Shown: positions 7,871-15,105 of the stretch, in pieces
Position numbering within the stretch: position 1 is the first letter of the stretch
Layout: each line of letters begins with the position of its first letter
DNA from: Anaerolineales bacterium
GTDB lineage: Bacteria > Chloroflexota > Anaerolineae > Anaerolineales > UBA4823
Direction: 5' to 3'
NCBI GenBank assembly: GCA_020853835.1
Contig: JADYYC010000234.1
Span: 1 to 16,269 of the forward strand
DNA length: 16,269 nucleotides
Notes under the pieces: generated by a model
The model's database searches: none
Seen by the model: the letters and a program-made list of their open reading frames with translations, nothing else
Told to the model about the DNA's origin: nothing
Made by a program: the position numbers and the translations under genes

Positions 7871-7943
7871 GCCACCGTAGCTCAGCTGGCAGAGCAGCCG
7901 CTTCGTAAGCGGCGGGTCAAGGGTTCGATTCCCTTCGGTGGCT
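7871..7943 (+). tRNA. tRNA-Thr (anticodon CGT)
   Basis: A complete 73-base cloverleaf. The acceptor arms are GCCACCG (7871-7877) and CGGTGGC (7936-7942), all seven pairs matched, with discriminator T at 7943. The D stem is GCTC/GAGC; the anticodon stem is GCCGC/GCGGC with loop TTCGTAA (7902-7908), so the anticodon is CGT, reading ACG. The variable loop is 5 bases, and the T arm is AAGGG-TTCGATT-CCCTT. The CCA end is not encoded. A strong promoter precedes it. Confidence 0.97.
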
Positions 7944-7996
7944 CTTTACTTTTATGCGAGCGGAGATTGAATCTCGCCTCATCCCCCTCCTTCCGT

Positions 7997-8002
7997 TATA
8001 AT
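7997..8002 (+). promoter_or_regulatory. -10 box placed for a leaderless uridine kinase transcript
   Basis: A perfect TATAAT ends 6 bases before ATG 8009, so transcription would begin at or next to the A of the start codon. No ribosome-binding sequence precedes the ATG. A TTGAAT at 7967-7972 is 24 bases away, too far for a standard -35. Confidence 0.5.
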
Positions 8003-8008
8003 GACCCC

Positions 8009-8662
8009 ATGCGCAGCCTCTCCCCGCCGCTCGTGATTGGCATCGCCGGAGGATCGGGCTCTGGAAAGACCACCCTGGCCCATCTGGTGCTGGAGCAGGT
8101 CGGGCCAGACCGCATCGCCTATCTTCCTCACGACGCTTATTACAAAGACCTGAGCGACCTGCCAGCCAACCAGCGCGTCGCGGTGAACTTCGACCACCCC
8201 GACTCGCTCGACACGCCCCTGCTCATCCAACACGTGCAACAGCTTAAGCGCTACCAGCCGGTTGACCTTCCCATCTATGATTTCAAGACCCACACCCGCA
8301 CAGACCGCATCGAGCGCGTAGAACCCAAACCGGTCATCATGGTCGAGGGCATCCTGATCTTCGGAGACGCCGAACTGCGCCGGCTGCTCGATGTAAAAAT
8401 CTTTGTCGATACCGATTCCGACATCCGCTTTATCCGCCGGTTGGAGCGCGACATCAGCGAGCGCGGCCGCACGACCGATATGGTCGTGCACCAGTACCTC
8501 TCCACCGTCCGGCCCATGCACATGGAATTCGTAGAGCCCTCCAAGCGCTATGCCGACGTGATCGTTCCCGAAGGCGGGTTGAACACCGTCGCGATGGAGA
8601 TGGTCGTCGCCCGGCTGGAGTCGCTCTTGAAAGACGAGACCCACCATAACCCCATTCCCTGA
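8009..8662 (+). CDS. udk: Uridine kinase
   Basis: A 217-residue cytosolic kinase that phosphorylates uridine and cytidine to UMP/CMP with a nucleoside triphosphate (pyrimidine salvage). The P-loop GGSGSGKT at residues 14-21 is perfect. Downstream are the substrate-binding [18 protein letters not shown] and [10 protein letters not shown] stretches, the MVEGILIF strand, and the [15 protein letters not shown] lid that typify Udk. Length is close to the usual 205-215. The frame is open upstream through the tRNA, but ATG 8009 is chosen because the family N-terminus begins just before the P-loop and a perfect -10 lies immediately upstream, implying a leaderless message. It precedes the cyclophilin by 11 bases and is probably co-transcribed with it. 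Confidence 0.95.
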   Translation: MRSLSPPLVIGIAGGSGSGKTTLAHLVLEQVGPDRIAYLPHDAYYKDLSDLPANQRVAVNFDHPDSLDTPLLIQHVQQLKRYQPVDLPIYDFKTHTRTDRIERVEPKPVIMVEGILIFGDAELRRLLDVKIFVDTDSDIRFIRRLERDISERGRTTDMVVHQYLSTVRPMHMEFVEPSKRYADVIVPEGGLNTVAMEMVVARLESLLKDETHHNPIP

Positions 8663-8673
8663 AAGGAAGACCC

Positions 8674-9192
8674 ATGCCAAACCAGCCTAAACAGTGGTCC
8701 AAACCGCCCGAGATGGCGATCGACCCAAATAAAAAATACAGCGCGGTGATGCACACCGACAAAGGCGACATCACGATCCAGCTCTATGCCGACAAGACCC
8801 CGCGCACCGTCAACAACTTTGTTTTCCTGGCGCGCGAAGGTTTTTACGACGGCACGATCTTTCACCGTGTGATCAACGACTTCATGGCCCAGGGCGGCGA
8901 TCCAACTGGAACCGGCGCCGGCGGCCCAGGCTATCGCTTTGCCGACGAGTTCGACCCCAAGCTGCGCCACAGCCAACCGGGCGTGCTTTCGATGGCAAAT
9001 GCGGGTCCAAATACCAACGGCTCGCAGTTTTTCCTCACCCACGTCGCCACGCCCTGGCTGGATGGAAAACACAGCGTATTCGGGCAGGTCACGCAAGGGC
9101 TGGACGTTCTGCTCTCTATCCCGGCGCGCGACCCTCAGCAGCGCAACGCCCCAGCCGTCAAGCTGAACTCGGTCACGATCCTCGAAGAATAA
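8674..9192 (+). CDS. Cyclophilin-type peptidyl-prolyl cis-trans isomerase
   Basis: A 172-residue single-domain cyclophilin, accelerating cis/trans isomerisation of X-Pro bonds during protein folding. There is no signal peptide, so it is cytosolic. Active-site signatures are visible: [19 protein letters not shown] carries the catalytic Arg and the Gln-Gly-Gly turn, NGSQFFLT the substrate-binding Gln and Phe, and [14 protein letters not shown] the conserved Trp/His region. A short N-terminal extension (about 22 residues) precedes the fold. ATG 8674 has AAGGAAG 4 bases upstream and lies 11 bases after the uridine kinase stop, indicating an operon. The substrate specificity of this minimal form is not predictable. 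Confidence 0.94.
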   Translation: MPNQPKQWSKPPEMAIDPNKKYSAVMHTDKGDITIQLYADKTPRTVNNFVFLAREGFYDGTIFHRVINDFMAQGGDPTGTGAGGPGYRFADEFDPKLRHSQPGVLSMANAGPNTNGSQFFLTHVATPWLDGKHSVFGQVTQGLDVLLSIPARDPQQRNAPAVKLNSVTILEE

Positions 9193-9210
9193 CCCGGCAG
9201 GTTGGTCTGC

Positions 9211-9756
9211 ATGTCGCCCGAGAGACGCCTGGCAATTCTGAGGCTGCTCGCCCTGCTTTTCGTCGCCGGCGTCACAGTGGTGGTTTTCATTTTTCGCGAT
9301 CAGGTCCAGCACCTCGCCCGCTATGGTTATGTGGGCATCTTCCTGATCACCATGATCGCCAATGCGACGGTCTTCATCCCGGTTCCGGGCGTGATGGTCG
9401 TGTTTGCGATGGGCGCCATCTTCAACCCTTTTCTGACCGCAGTGGCGGCGGGGCTGGGCGGCGCGACCGGCGAGCTTTCGGGCTATCTGCTGGGGTTTAG
9501 CGGGCAGGGCATGGCAGAGCGGTCTCAGCTTTTCCTCCAAATTTACAACTGGATGGCTGAACACCCGCGCTCAACCGATACGATGATCTTGATCCTGGCC
9601 GCTATTCCAAATCCTTTTTTCGACCTGGCAGGGATTGCCGCGGGGATGTTGAAAATTCCGGTTTCTCGCTTCTGGTTTTTTTGCTCGATTGGGAGCATCA
9701 TAAAATTCATCTTGTTCGCTTTTTTGGGCCGCACCATCTTGAAGATCTTCCTCTAA
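9211..9756 (+). CDS. VTT-domain (DedA / SNARE-associated-like) membrane protein
   Basis: A 181-residue inner-membrane protein of the VTT/DedA-like group, whose members are linked to lipid flipping and membrane homeostasis. An N-terminal helix (about residues 7-28) is followed by a reentrant-like segment with FIPVPGVMVVFAMGAIF, a glycine-rich GLGGATGELSGYLLG stretch, then ILAAIPNPFFDLAGIAAGM and a last helix near the C-terminus. These features define the VTT fold. The start at ATG 9211 is preferred over TTG 9202; the SD is only modest (AGG at 9199-9201). It lies 18 bases after the cyclophilin stop and 16 before the peptidase, so it probably belongs to the same transcript. The substrate lipid is unknown. 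Confidence 0.85.
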   Translation: MSPERRLAILRLLALLFVAGVTVVVFIFRDQVQHLARYGYVGIFLITMIANATVFIPVPGVMVVFAMGAIFNPFLTAVAAGLGGATGELSGYLLGFSGQGMAERSQLFLQIYNWMAEHPRSTDTMILILAAIPNPFFDLAGIAAGMLKIPVSRFWFFCSIGSIIKFILFAFLGRTILKIFL

Positions 9757-9772
9757 AAAAGGAGCAAAACCA

Positions 9773-11131
9773 ATGACCGATTTTTCTGAAATGGATGCCT
9801 ACCTGGAAGCCCATCTGGACGCAAGCATTGCTGAGCTCAGCCGGCTGGTCGCCCAGCCCAGCGTCGGGGCGCAAAACTGGGGGCTGGCCGAATGCGCCCA
9901 ACTGGTCGCCCAGATGCTCGAACGGCGCGGTTTCGCAGTCGAGATCATCCCGACCGAGGGCGCGCCGGTCGTTTTCGCAGAGCGCCAGGGGCTCAGCCAA
10001 AAGACACTCTTGATTTATAACCATTACGACGTCCAACCGCCGGAACCGCTCGAGTTGTGGGACAGCCCGCCGTTTGAGCCCTCCCTGCGCGACGGTGTAC
10101 TCTATGGGCGCGGCGTGAGCGACGATAAAGGTCAGCTTGTCGCCCGGCTGCACGCCATCGACGCCCTGTTGGATGCGGGAAACGAACTCCCCTGCACGAT
10201 CAAATTTGTCATCGAGGGCGAGGAGGAAACCAGCAGCACCCATCTGACCGATTTCATCATGCAGAATAAAGCGCGCCTGCAAGCCGACGCCTGCCTGTGG
10301 GAGTTTGGCGGGGTGGATCACCGCGAGATGCCTATGCAATACCTGGGTTTGCGCGGCATCTGCTATGTCGAGCTCTCGGTCGAATCGCTCAGCACGGACT
10401 GCCATTCCGGCATGGGCGGGTCGATCTTCCCCAACGCAGCCTGGCGCCTGGTTTGGGCGCTCAACACCCTCAAAGGTCCAGACGAACGCATCCTGCTGCC
10501 AGGGTTTTACGACCGCGTCATCCCGCCCAGCCCGCGCGACCGCGCGCTGTTCGAAGCGCTGCCCGACGTAGCCGATGAATACAAAAAGCGCTACGGAGTA
10601 AAAGAGTTTATCAAGGGTCTGAAGGGCGGAACAGAGTTACATATTGCAGAGGTGTTCGAGCCGACCTGCACCATCTGCGGGCTGACCTCCGGTTACCAGG
10701 GGCCCGGCTCGAAGACGGTCCTGCCGGCGCGCGCCTCGGCCAAAGTGGACTTCCGCCTGGTGCCCGACCAGCGCCCCGATGAGGTGCTCGATCAACTGCG
10801 TCGCCACCTGGACGACGGGGGCTTCTCAGACGTGCAGATCACTTACCTCGGCGGGGATCGCCCCGCCCGCACCGACCCCGACAACCCGGTGGTGGAGCTG
10901 ATCGTGCGCACGGCCGAACCGGTTTACGGCGTGCCGATGCAGATCGTCCCGATGGTGGGGGGCTCCGGTCCGAGCCACCCCTTCGTCCACGACCTCAACC
11001 TGCCGGTTGTCACGGCGGGAGCCGGTCACCCCGGAAGCCTGGCGCACGCGCCAAACGAGAACCTTCGCCTGGATCTCTACCTTAAACACGCCAGGCATAT
11101 GGTGCGATTTATAAGCGAGTTTGGGAAATAA
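9773..11131 (+). CDS. M20-family metallopeptidase (dipeptidase / CPG2-like)
   Basis: A 452-residue zinc aminoacyl-hydrolase of the M20 clan, probably cleaving dipeptides or related amides in the cytoplasm (no signal peptide). The metal-site motifs are intact: H84-x-D86 in YNHYDVQPP, bridging Asp at 117-118 in GRGVSDDKGQ, the catalytic/metal glutamates in EGEEE at 148-152, and a C-terminal His at 425 in GSLAHAPNE. The central dimerisation (lid) domain spans roughly 190-320, with HSGMGGS holding the conserved lid histidine. Length is usual for the CNDP/dipeptidase branch. ATG 9773 has AGGAG 8 bases upstream. The gene ends 3 bases from the stop of the convergent response regulator, so its transcript must terminate within that opposing gene. 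The exact substrate is unknown. Confidence 0.93.
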   Translation: MTDFSEMDAYLEAHLDASIAELSRLVAQPSVGAQNWGLAECAQLVAQMLERRGFAVEIIPTEGAPVVFAERQGLSQKTLLIYNHYDVQPPEPLELWDSPPFEPSLRDGVLYGRGVSDDKGQLVARLHAIDALLDAGNELPCTIKFVIEGEEETSSTHLTDFIMQNKARLQADACLWEFGGVDHREMPMQYLGLRGICYVELSVESLSTDCHSGMGGSIFPNAAWRLVWALNTLKGPDERILLPGFYDRVIPPSPRDRALFEALPDVADEYKKRYGVKEFIKGLKGGTELHIAEVFEPTCTICGLTSGYQGPGSKTVLPARASAKVDFRLVPDQRPDEVLDQLRRHLDDGGFSDVQITYLGGDRPARTDPDNPVVELIVRTAEPVYGVPMQIVPMVGGSGPSHPFVHDLNLPVVTAGAGHPGSLAHAPNENLRLDLYLKHARHMVRFISEFGK

Positions 11132-11134
11132 AGA

Positions 11135-11779
11135 TCAGATCAACCCCATCTGCGTCGCTTTGCTGACCGCCTCCGCCCGGTTCGAGGCGGCCAGCTTTTC
11201 CAGGATATGGCGCACGTGGGTCTTGACCGTGTTTTCTGAAATATAGAGTTCGCCCGCGATTTGGGCGGTCGTCTTTCCCTGCGCCAGGCAGGCCAGGACT
11301 TCCATCTCGCGGGCGCTCAGACCGCCTTCTGTGGATTGCCCCTGCTCGCTGCTCGAAGCGGCTTTGAGCACCTGCCGCGTGACCTGGGGCGAAAGCACCG
11401 ACATACCCTGTTGCACAAGCAAGATCGCTCGGCGCAGCTCGTCAGGTTCGGCGTTCTTGAGCAGGTAACCGTCCGCTCCGGCTGCGATCGCGCCCATCAG
11501 GTCTTCTTCGTTCGTGGAAATGGTGAGCATGATCACCCGGCAGCGCTCGGTCTCCGGGTTTCTCTTGAGGGCGCGCACCACCTCTACGCCGCTCATCCCC
11601 GGCATATTGACATCCAGCAGCAGGATGTCGGGCCGGCTCTGCCGCACAACTTCCAGCGCCGCCTGTCCATCTCCCGCCTCACCGACAATTTGAAAATCAT
11701 CGATCTCGCCCAACAGGCTGATCAAACCGGCGCGAAACAGCGCGTGATCGTCGACGACCGCCAGCCGCACCTTGTTCAT
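11135..11779 (-). CDS. NarL/FixJ-family response regulator with LuxR-type HTH
   Basis: A 214-residue DNA-binding transcription regulator. The receiver domain (1-122) has the acidic pair D10/D11, phosphoacceptor D56 in LLLDVNMPGMSG, T86 and K108, all conserved. The C-terminal LuxR/GerE helix-turn-helix (about 153-212) carries LSAREMEVLACLAQGKT, IAGELYISENTVKTHV and the closing RAEAVSKATQMGL helix. Its start overlaps the stop of the upstream kinase gene in ATGA, so the kinase is certainly its partner. GGAGG lies 7 bases before the ATG but inside a perfect hairpin. Target promoters cannot be identified from this window. Confidence 0.96.
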   Translation of the reverse strand: MNKVRLAVVDDHALFRAGLISLLGEIDDFQIVGEAGDGQAALEVVRQSRPDILLLDVNMPGMSGVEVVRALKRNPETERCRVIMLTISTNEEDLMGAIAAGADGYLLKNAEPDELRRAILLVQQGMSVLSPQVTRQVLKAASSSEQGQSTEGGLSAREMEVLACLAQGKTTAQIAGELYISENTVKTHVRHILEKLAASNRAEAVSKATQMGLI

Positions 11780-13653
11780 TCGGGGTCCTCCCCGTGGCTG
11801 CGCACCGGCAGGCGCAAGCGCACGATCGTGCCCTCATGCGGACGGCTGACCACCTGAAAGTCCGCGCCGACCAGTTCAGCGCGTTCCTGCATCCCGCGCA
11901 GCCCGTGGCGCGAGGCCGTCGCAACATCCTCGGGCAGAAACCCCTGACCGTCGTCACGGATCTCCATAATCAAATCCTGGGCGGTTTCTCGCAGACCCAC
12001 CCACACCTGCCGGGCCTGAGCATGTTTACGAATGTTGCTCAGCGCTTCCTGGAGGATGCGCACAAGTTGAGCCTGCACCTCGGGCGAAATGTCGAGCTGA
12101 TCCACCTCGATTTCCAGATCGACCGGCAGACCGCTTAGTTCGCTAAATTCCTGGGCGGTCTGCCCGGACCAGCCCTCCAACCCGCATTCGTTGGGTGTGA
12201 TGCGTAAGCCATCGATCGCCTGCCGTGCGTCCTGATAAGCCTCGGAAAGGGTATGGTAGATCGTATCCGTGTTTTGCCGGACGCGCTCGAGGTCGCCGCG
12301 CAGCACCTGGCTGCGCAATTGCGAGGCCTGGAGTTTCAAGAAGCCGATCGTCTGCGCGAGGCCGTCATGGATTTCGCGCGCCAGGCGCGCCCGCTCCTGG
12401 ATCATGGATTGGTATTCCAGCTCTGCCATCAGGCTCGCGTTCTGCACCACCAGCGCCACCTGCCCGGCGATGGTCTGCAGCAGCGCCAGCCGGCGATGAT
12501 GGATGTTCTTCGTCCGCCGGTTGCCCACCAGTAGCACCCCCAGCACCGATCGTTCCGGTGAGAGCAACGGCGCGGCGATGAGCGACCGCAGATTGGAGCG
12601 CGAGGACACTCCGTTCACGTCGGTAGACACATCCCCCAGCAGCACGGGCTCGCCCGAGGACATGACTCCCTGCACAATCCCATCGATAAAAGCCCGCGAT
12701 GGGTGTGGAAAATCGCCGATGGTTTGATCGATCTTTGCCTGGTAGGGGCTGGACTGCGGGACGATCATCATGGCGAAGTCCGCTTCCAGCGTCTCGTGGA
12801 CGTTCTCGAGCAGGCTGGCGAGCAGGGTCGTCAGGTCGGTGCGCTTGCGGAGCACCTGTGCCTGGCGCAGGGCGTAAAGCTCGCGCCGGCGCAGATAGAC
12901 CCCTTCCAGGCCAAGCGCCATTTCATCTATGAGCGCCTGGATGTAGTCGCGCGCCTTTTCATCCAGGTGGGCGGGTTCCTCCAGAAACAGGACCATCACG
13001 CCAAATTCTCGCTCACCGCGCCGCACCGAAAAACAGAGCTGTTCCAGCGTTCCAGACAGCGGCGTGCTCAGCATAGGACAGTGAGCTGGCTTCTCGGTTA
13101 AATTCTTGATCGTGCAATTTGAGCAGCGCTCGCGCACCCCCGGCGACGCCAGATATTCCATCCAGGTATCCTTCACTGGCAGCGGCAGTTCCCCATAGCT
13201 CAGCGCGGCTTGCGGCTGCCCGTGCTCGTCCAATGGGACAAACGCGGCGCCCTTAGCCCCGGCGAGGTCGACCAGCAGGCTCAACACCGGCTCGATGACC
13301 TCGTTTTCGTCATCCGCCTCGACAAATTTCTGGCTCACCCGAAAGATCGTCTCGAGGCGCTGGTAGGCGTCCTCCAGGCGCCGTTCGGATTCGTTCAACG
13401 CCGTTTTCAACCGCCGCAATTCTTCCAGAAGGCGGAACAGCCGTTGAAACAACAGAAACGCCAGCGCCAGGCCCAACAGGATCGACAGCCAAAGCGAGAG
13501 CGCGCTTAGATTTGGATAACTCCCCACGCGGATTGATGAGAATACCCCGGATAGAAGGACCGCCAACACCGCTAAACCGCTTATTGCCCAGGGCAACCAG
13601 CGTACGGACAGCTGTCCCTTGACGCTCTTCAGGACTCGCTCCACATCCGACAT
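11776..13653 (-). CDS. NarX-like membrane sensor histidine kinase with two GAF domains and a cysteine cluster
   Basis: A 625-residue kinase of the HisKA_3 class. Two membrane helices (about 19-40 and 49-72) with a very short external loop are followed by a coiled coil (72-105). GAF 1 (about 105-265) holds C177-x2-C180-x10-H191-C192, and GAF 2 spans about 285-420. The dimerisation/phosphoacceptor helix has H429 in AREIHDGLAQ. HATPase_c follows, with N540 in the N-box, DDGQGF and GLRGMQERA. With almost no periplasmic domain, sensing is likely cytosolic or in the membrane; the cysteines suggest redox, metal or Fe-S sensing (inference). It overlaps its NarL-type partner by 4 bases. No ribosome site precedes ATG 13653. 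A TATATC 7 bases upstream hints at a leaderless message, though no convincing -35 is seen in the 134-base gap before it. Confidence 0.95.
   Translation of the reverse strand: MSDVERVLKSVKGQLSVRWLPWAISGLAVLAVLLSGVFSSIRVGSYPNLSALSLWLSILLGLALAFLLFQRLFRLLEELRRLKTALNESERRLEDAYQRLETIFRVSQKFVEADDENEVIEPVLSLLVDLAGAKGAAFVPLDEHGQPQAALSYGELPLPVKDTWMEYLASPGVRERCSNCTIKNLTEKPAHCPMLSTPLSGTLEQLCFSVRRGEREFGVMVLFLEEPAHLDEKARDYIQALIDEMALGLEGVYLRRRELYALRQAQVLRKRTDLTTLLASLLENVHETLEADFAMMIVPQSSPYQAKIDQTIGDFPHPSRAFIDGIVQGVMSSGEPVLLGDVSTDVNGVSSRSNLRSLIAAPLLSPERSVLGVLLVGNRRTKNIHHRRLALLQTIAGQVALVVQNASLMAELEYQSMIQERARLAREIHDGLAQTIGFLKLQASQLRSQVLRGDLERVRQNTDTIYHTLSEAYQDARQAIDGLRITPNECGLEGWSGQTAQEFSELSGLPVDLEIEVDQLDISPEVQAQLVRILQEALSNIRKHAQARQVWVGLRETAQDLIMEIRDDGQGFLPEDVATASRHGLRGMQERAELVGADFQVVSRPHEGTIVRLRLPVRSHGEDPE
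11781..11794 (-). promoter_or_regulatory. Hairpin masking the ribosome-binding site of the response regulator
   Basis: In the mRNA sense (minus strand), CGGGG-AGGA-CCCCG is a perfect 5-bp GC stem with a 4-base loop, and the GGAGG of the regulator gene sits in its 5' arm and loop. The same bases encode the last codons of the kinase. Ribosomes finishing the kinase would melt the stem, tying regulator synthesis to kinase synthesis. Confidence 0.55.
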
Positions 13654-13787
13654 TTTAACCGATATATGCTGGGTTCGCAGCGACGCTCACGCAGGTTTAA
13701 TTTGCCCTTCATCGTCCCCCCGCCGGGCTGCGAAGCGCTGACCAAACCCACGGGGCTGCCAGGTGTGAGGAAACGGCTTTCTGCGGG

Positions 13788-14231
13788 TTACCCCATGAGA
13801 AAACGCAGATAGGTGATCACCTGCCAGATCTGCTCTTGCTTCAAGAACGACTTCCAGGCTGGCATGACGGAGCGGAACGGCTCCATGCCGCCGCCTTCAG
13901 CGATGCGCCAGTAGAGGTAAGCGTCCGTCAGATAAGCTTCCTGCGCCAGGGGCTTTGGCGGAGGGTTTAGCGATTTCGCCGCCGGGCCATCGCCCAGGCC
14001 CTTCTCACCGTGACAGGAGGCGCAGTTTGAATTGTAAATGCTCTTTCCCGCCTCGATGGCCGATGCGTTCCCCTTTAAGGGGTTGGTCATTGCGGCGTAT
14101 TCAGCAGGAGGCGCCGGCCTCCCGTCTTCGCTGGATGGAGGCGGGGTTGGCTGTGCGGCCGCGCAGGCAGCCAGCGCCCATAAAACGATCGCCATCAAAA
14201 CCAGGCTGAGTGCGTATTTATACCTGTACAT
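13788..14231 (-). CDS. Monohaem cytochrome c lipoprotein
   Basis: A 147-residue exported electron carrier. The signal peptide (residues 1-22) ends in a lipobox LAAC with C23 as the lipidated cysteine, so the protein is anchored on the outer face of the membrane. A Pro-rich spacer (27-43) precedes a class I cytochrome c domain with haem-attachment C70-A-S-C73-H74 and the probable axial Met M123 in SVMPAW. The final helix IWQVITYLRFLMG is the typical C-terminal interaction helix. GAGG lies just before the ATG and overlaps the end of the peroxiredoxin gene, 7 bases upstream, so the two are co-transcribed. The partner oxidase or dehydrogenase is not in the window. Haem attachment would need a cytochrome c maturation system encoded elsewhere. 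Confidence 0.92.
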   Translation of the reverse strand: MYRYKYALSLVLMAIVLWALAACAAAQPTPPPSSEDGRPAPPAEYAAMTNPLKGNASAIEAGKSIYNSNCASCHGEKGLGDGPAAKSLNPPPKPLAQEAYLTDAYLYWRIAEGGGMEPFRSVMPAWKSFLKQEQIWQVITYLRFLMG

Positions 14232-14238
14232 CCATACC

Positions 14239-14697
14239 TCACTTAAGCGCTGCCAGGACTTCCTGGCTGTGGCCGGCGGGCTTTACATTTTCAAAGACCT
14301 TGACGACCTGACCGTCGGCTCCGATCAGAAAAGTGGTTCGATAAACGCCCGTGTATGCCCGCCCCATAAACTTCTTCGGCCCCCAGACCTCATAAAGCTC
14401 GCACACTTTGTGGCCTTCATCCGCCAGCAGGGTGAAGGGCAGGTCATATTTGGTCCGGAATTTGGTGTGCTTCTTGACCGTATCGGGGCTCACGCCCAGT
14501 ATCTCCACCCCGGCCTGTTTGTACAGGTGGTAGTCATCCCGAAAACTACAGGCTTCAGCCGTACAGCCTGGCGTGTCATCCTTGGGATAAAAATAGAGCA
14601 CCACGGGTTTGCCGCGGTAATCGGAAAGCTTACGCAACTGCCCATCCTGGTCGGGCAGCTCGAAATCCGGCGCGAGAACACCCTCTTTGATCGGCAT
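14239..14697 (-). CDS. bcp: Thioredoxin-dependent peroxiredoxin of the BCP/PrxQ type
   Basis: A 152-residue cytosolic peroxidase that reduces hydrogen peroxide and organic hydroperoxides using thioredoxin. The peroxidatic C45 is in the motif YPKDDTPGCT, and a candidate resolving cysteine C50 five residues later gives the atypical 2-Cys layout of E. coli BCP. The APDFELPDQDG start and the RTTFLIGADG strand are standard. Length equals the family norm. ATG 14695-14697 has a strong AAGGAGG 4 bases upstream. The gene lies 36 bases after a single-domain receiver gene and 7 before cytochrome c, within a minus-strand gene group. A near-palindrome (14712-14723) sits just upstream. Confidence 0.95.
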   Translation of the reverse strand: MPIKEGVLAPDFELPDQDGQLRKLSDYRGKPVVLYFYPKDDTPGCTAEACSFRDDYHLYKQAGVEILGVSPDTVKKHTKFRTKYDLPFTLLADEGHKVCELYEVWGPKKFMGRAYTGVYRTTFLIGADGQVVKVFENVKPAGHSQEVLAALK

Positions 14698-14701
14698 GCT
14701 T

Positions 14702-14708
14702 CCTCCTT
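14702..14708 (-). promoter_or_regulatory. Strong ribosome binding site of the peroxiredoxin gene
   Basis: The minus strand reads AAGGAGG, 4 bases before the ATG: the most complete anti-SD match in the window, suggesting efficient translation. Confidence 0.7.
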
Positions 14709-14711
14709 AGT

Positions 14712-14723
14712 GATCGGTCGATC
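14712..14723. repeat. Near-palindrome upstream of the peroxiredoxin gene
   Basis: GATCG-GT-CGATC is a 5-bp inverted repeat around a 2-base centre, in the 36-base gap between the receiver gene and bcp. It could be a protein-binding site or chance; GATCG is a common word in this DNA. Confidence 0.25.
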
Positions 14724-14733
14724 TGATTGAAAT

Positions 14734-15102
14734 TTAGTTGGACAAGCCGGCTTTGCGCAACGCTGTTTCGAGCGAATCGATCGAGGCGGGCTTGACGATG
14801 ATCAACAGCGCCCCCGTTTTGCGCACCCTGCCAATGGTCTCCGGTTGGTCGTCCGAGGTTACAAAGACGACCGGGACGTTTTCCATGTGCGGGAAACGGC
14901 GCACATAAGACATGACCTCGAAGCCGTCCACCCCCGGCATATTGATATCCAAAAAAACGATGTCAGGGGTGTAATCCTTCAGGATCAGCATGGCCTCGCG
15001 CGGCCCATAGGCTGCCCGCGCCTGGACATCCAGCAATTCGAGCATGTTGCAGACGGTATCGGCTGCTTCACGGTGGTCGTCAATGACAAGGGCTGTGGTC
15101 AT
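14734..15102 (-). CDS. Stand-alone response-regulator receiver domain
   Basis: A 122-residue CheY-like protein with no output domain. Conserved residues are the acidic pair D8/D9, phosphoacceptor D52 in FLDINMPGVDG, T82 and K104. It would act by protein-protein contact or as a phosphorelay intermediate. The start codon lies 3 bases after the stop of the MoeA-fusion gene, indicating translational coupling; only a weak SD (GTGAG) is present. The helix before the active Lys reads GALLIIVKP, with hydrophobic residues where many receivers have GADDYL. The partner kinase is unknown: either kinase in the window, or one elsewhere, could serve. Confidence 0.93.
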   Translation of the reverse strand: MTTALVIDDHREAADTVCNMLELLDVQARAAYGPREAMLILKDYTPDIVFLDINMPGVDGFEVMSYVRRFPHMENVPVVFVTSDDQPETIGRVRKTGALLIIVKPASIDSLETALRKAGLSN

Positions 15103-15105
15103 AAT

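Noticed and set aside
7871..7943. tRNA gene as an integration site for a mobile element
   Set aside because: No repeat of the tRNA 3' end, no integrase, and only housekeeping genes on either side.
7956..7977. Hairpin after the tRNA (GAGAT-TGA-ATCTC, with alternative GCGAG/CTCGC) as a terminator
   Set aside because: Short stem and no T-tract after it; termination here cannot be supported.
7859..8008. N-terminal extension of uridine kinase through the tRNA
   Set aside because: The frame is open but runs through the tRNA-Thr gene; the family N-terminus and the promoter box place the start at 8009.
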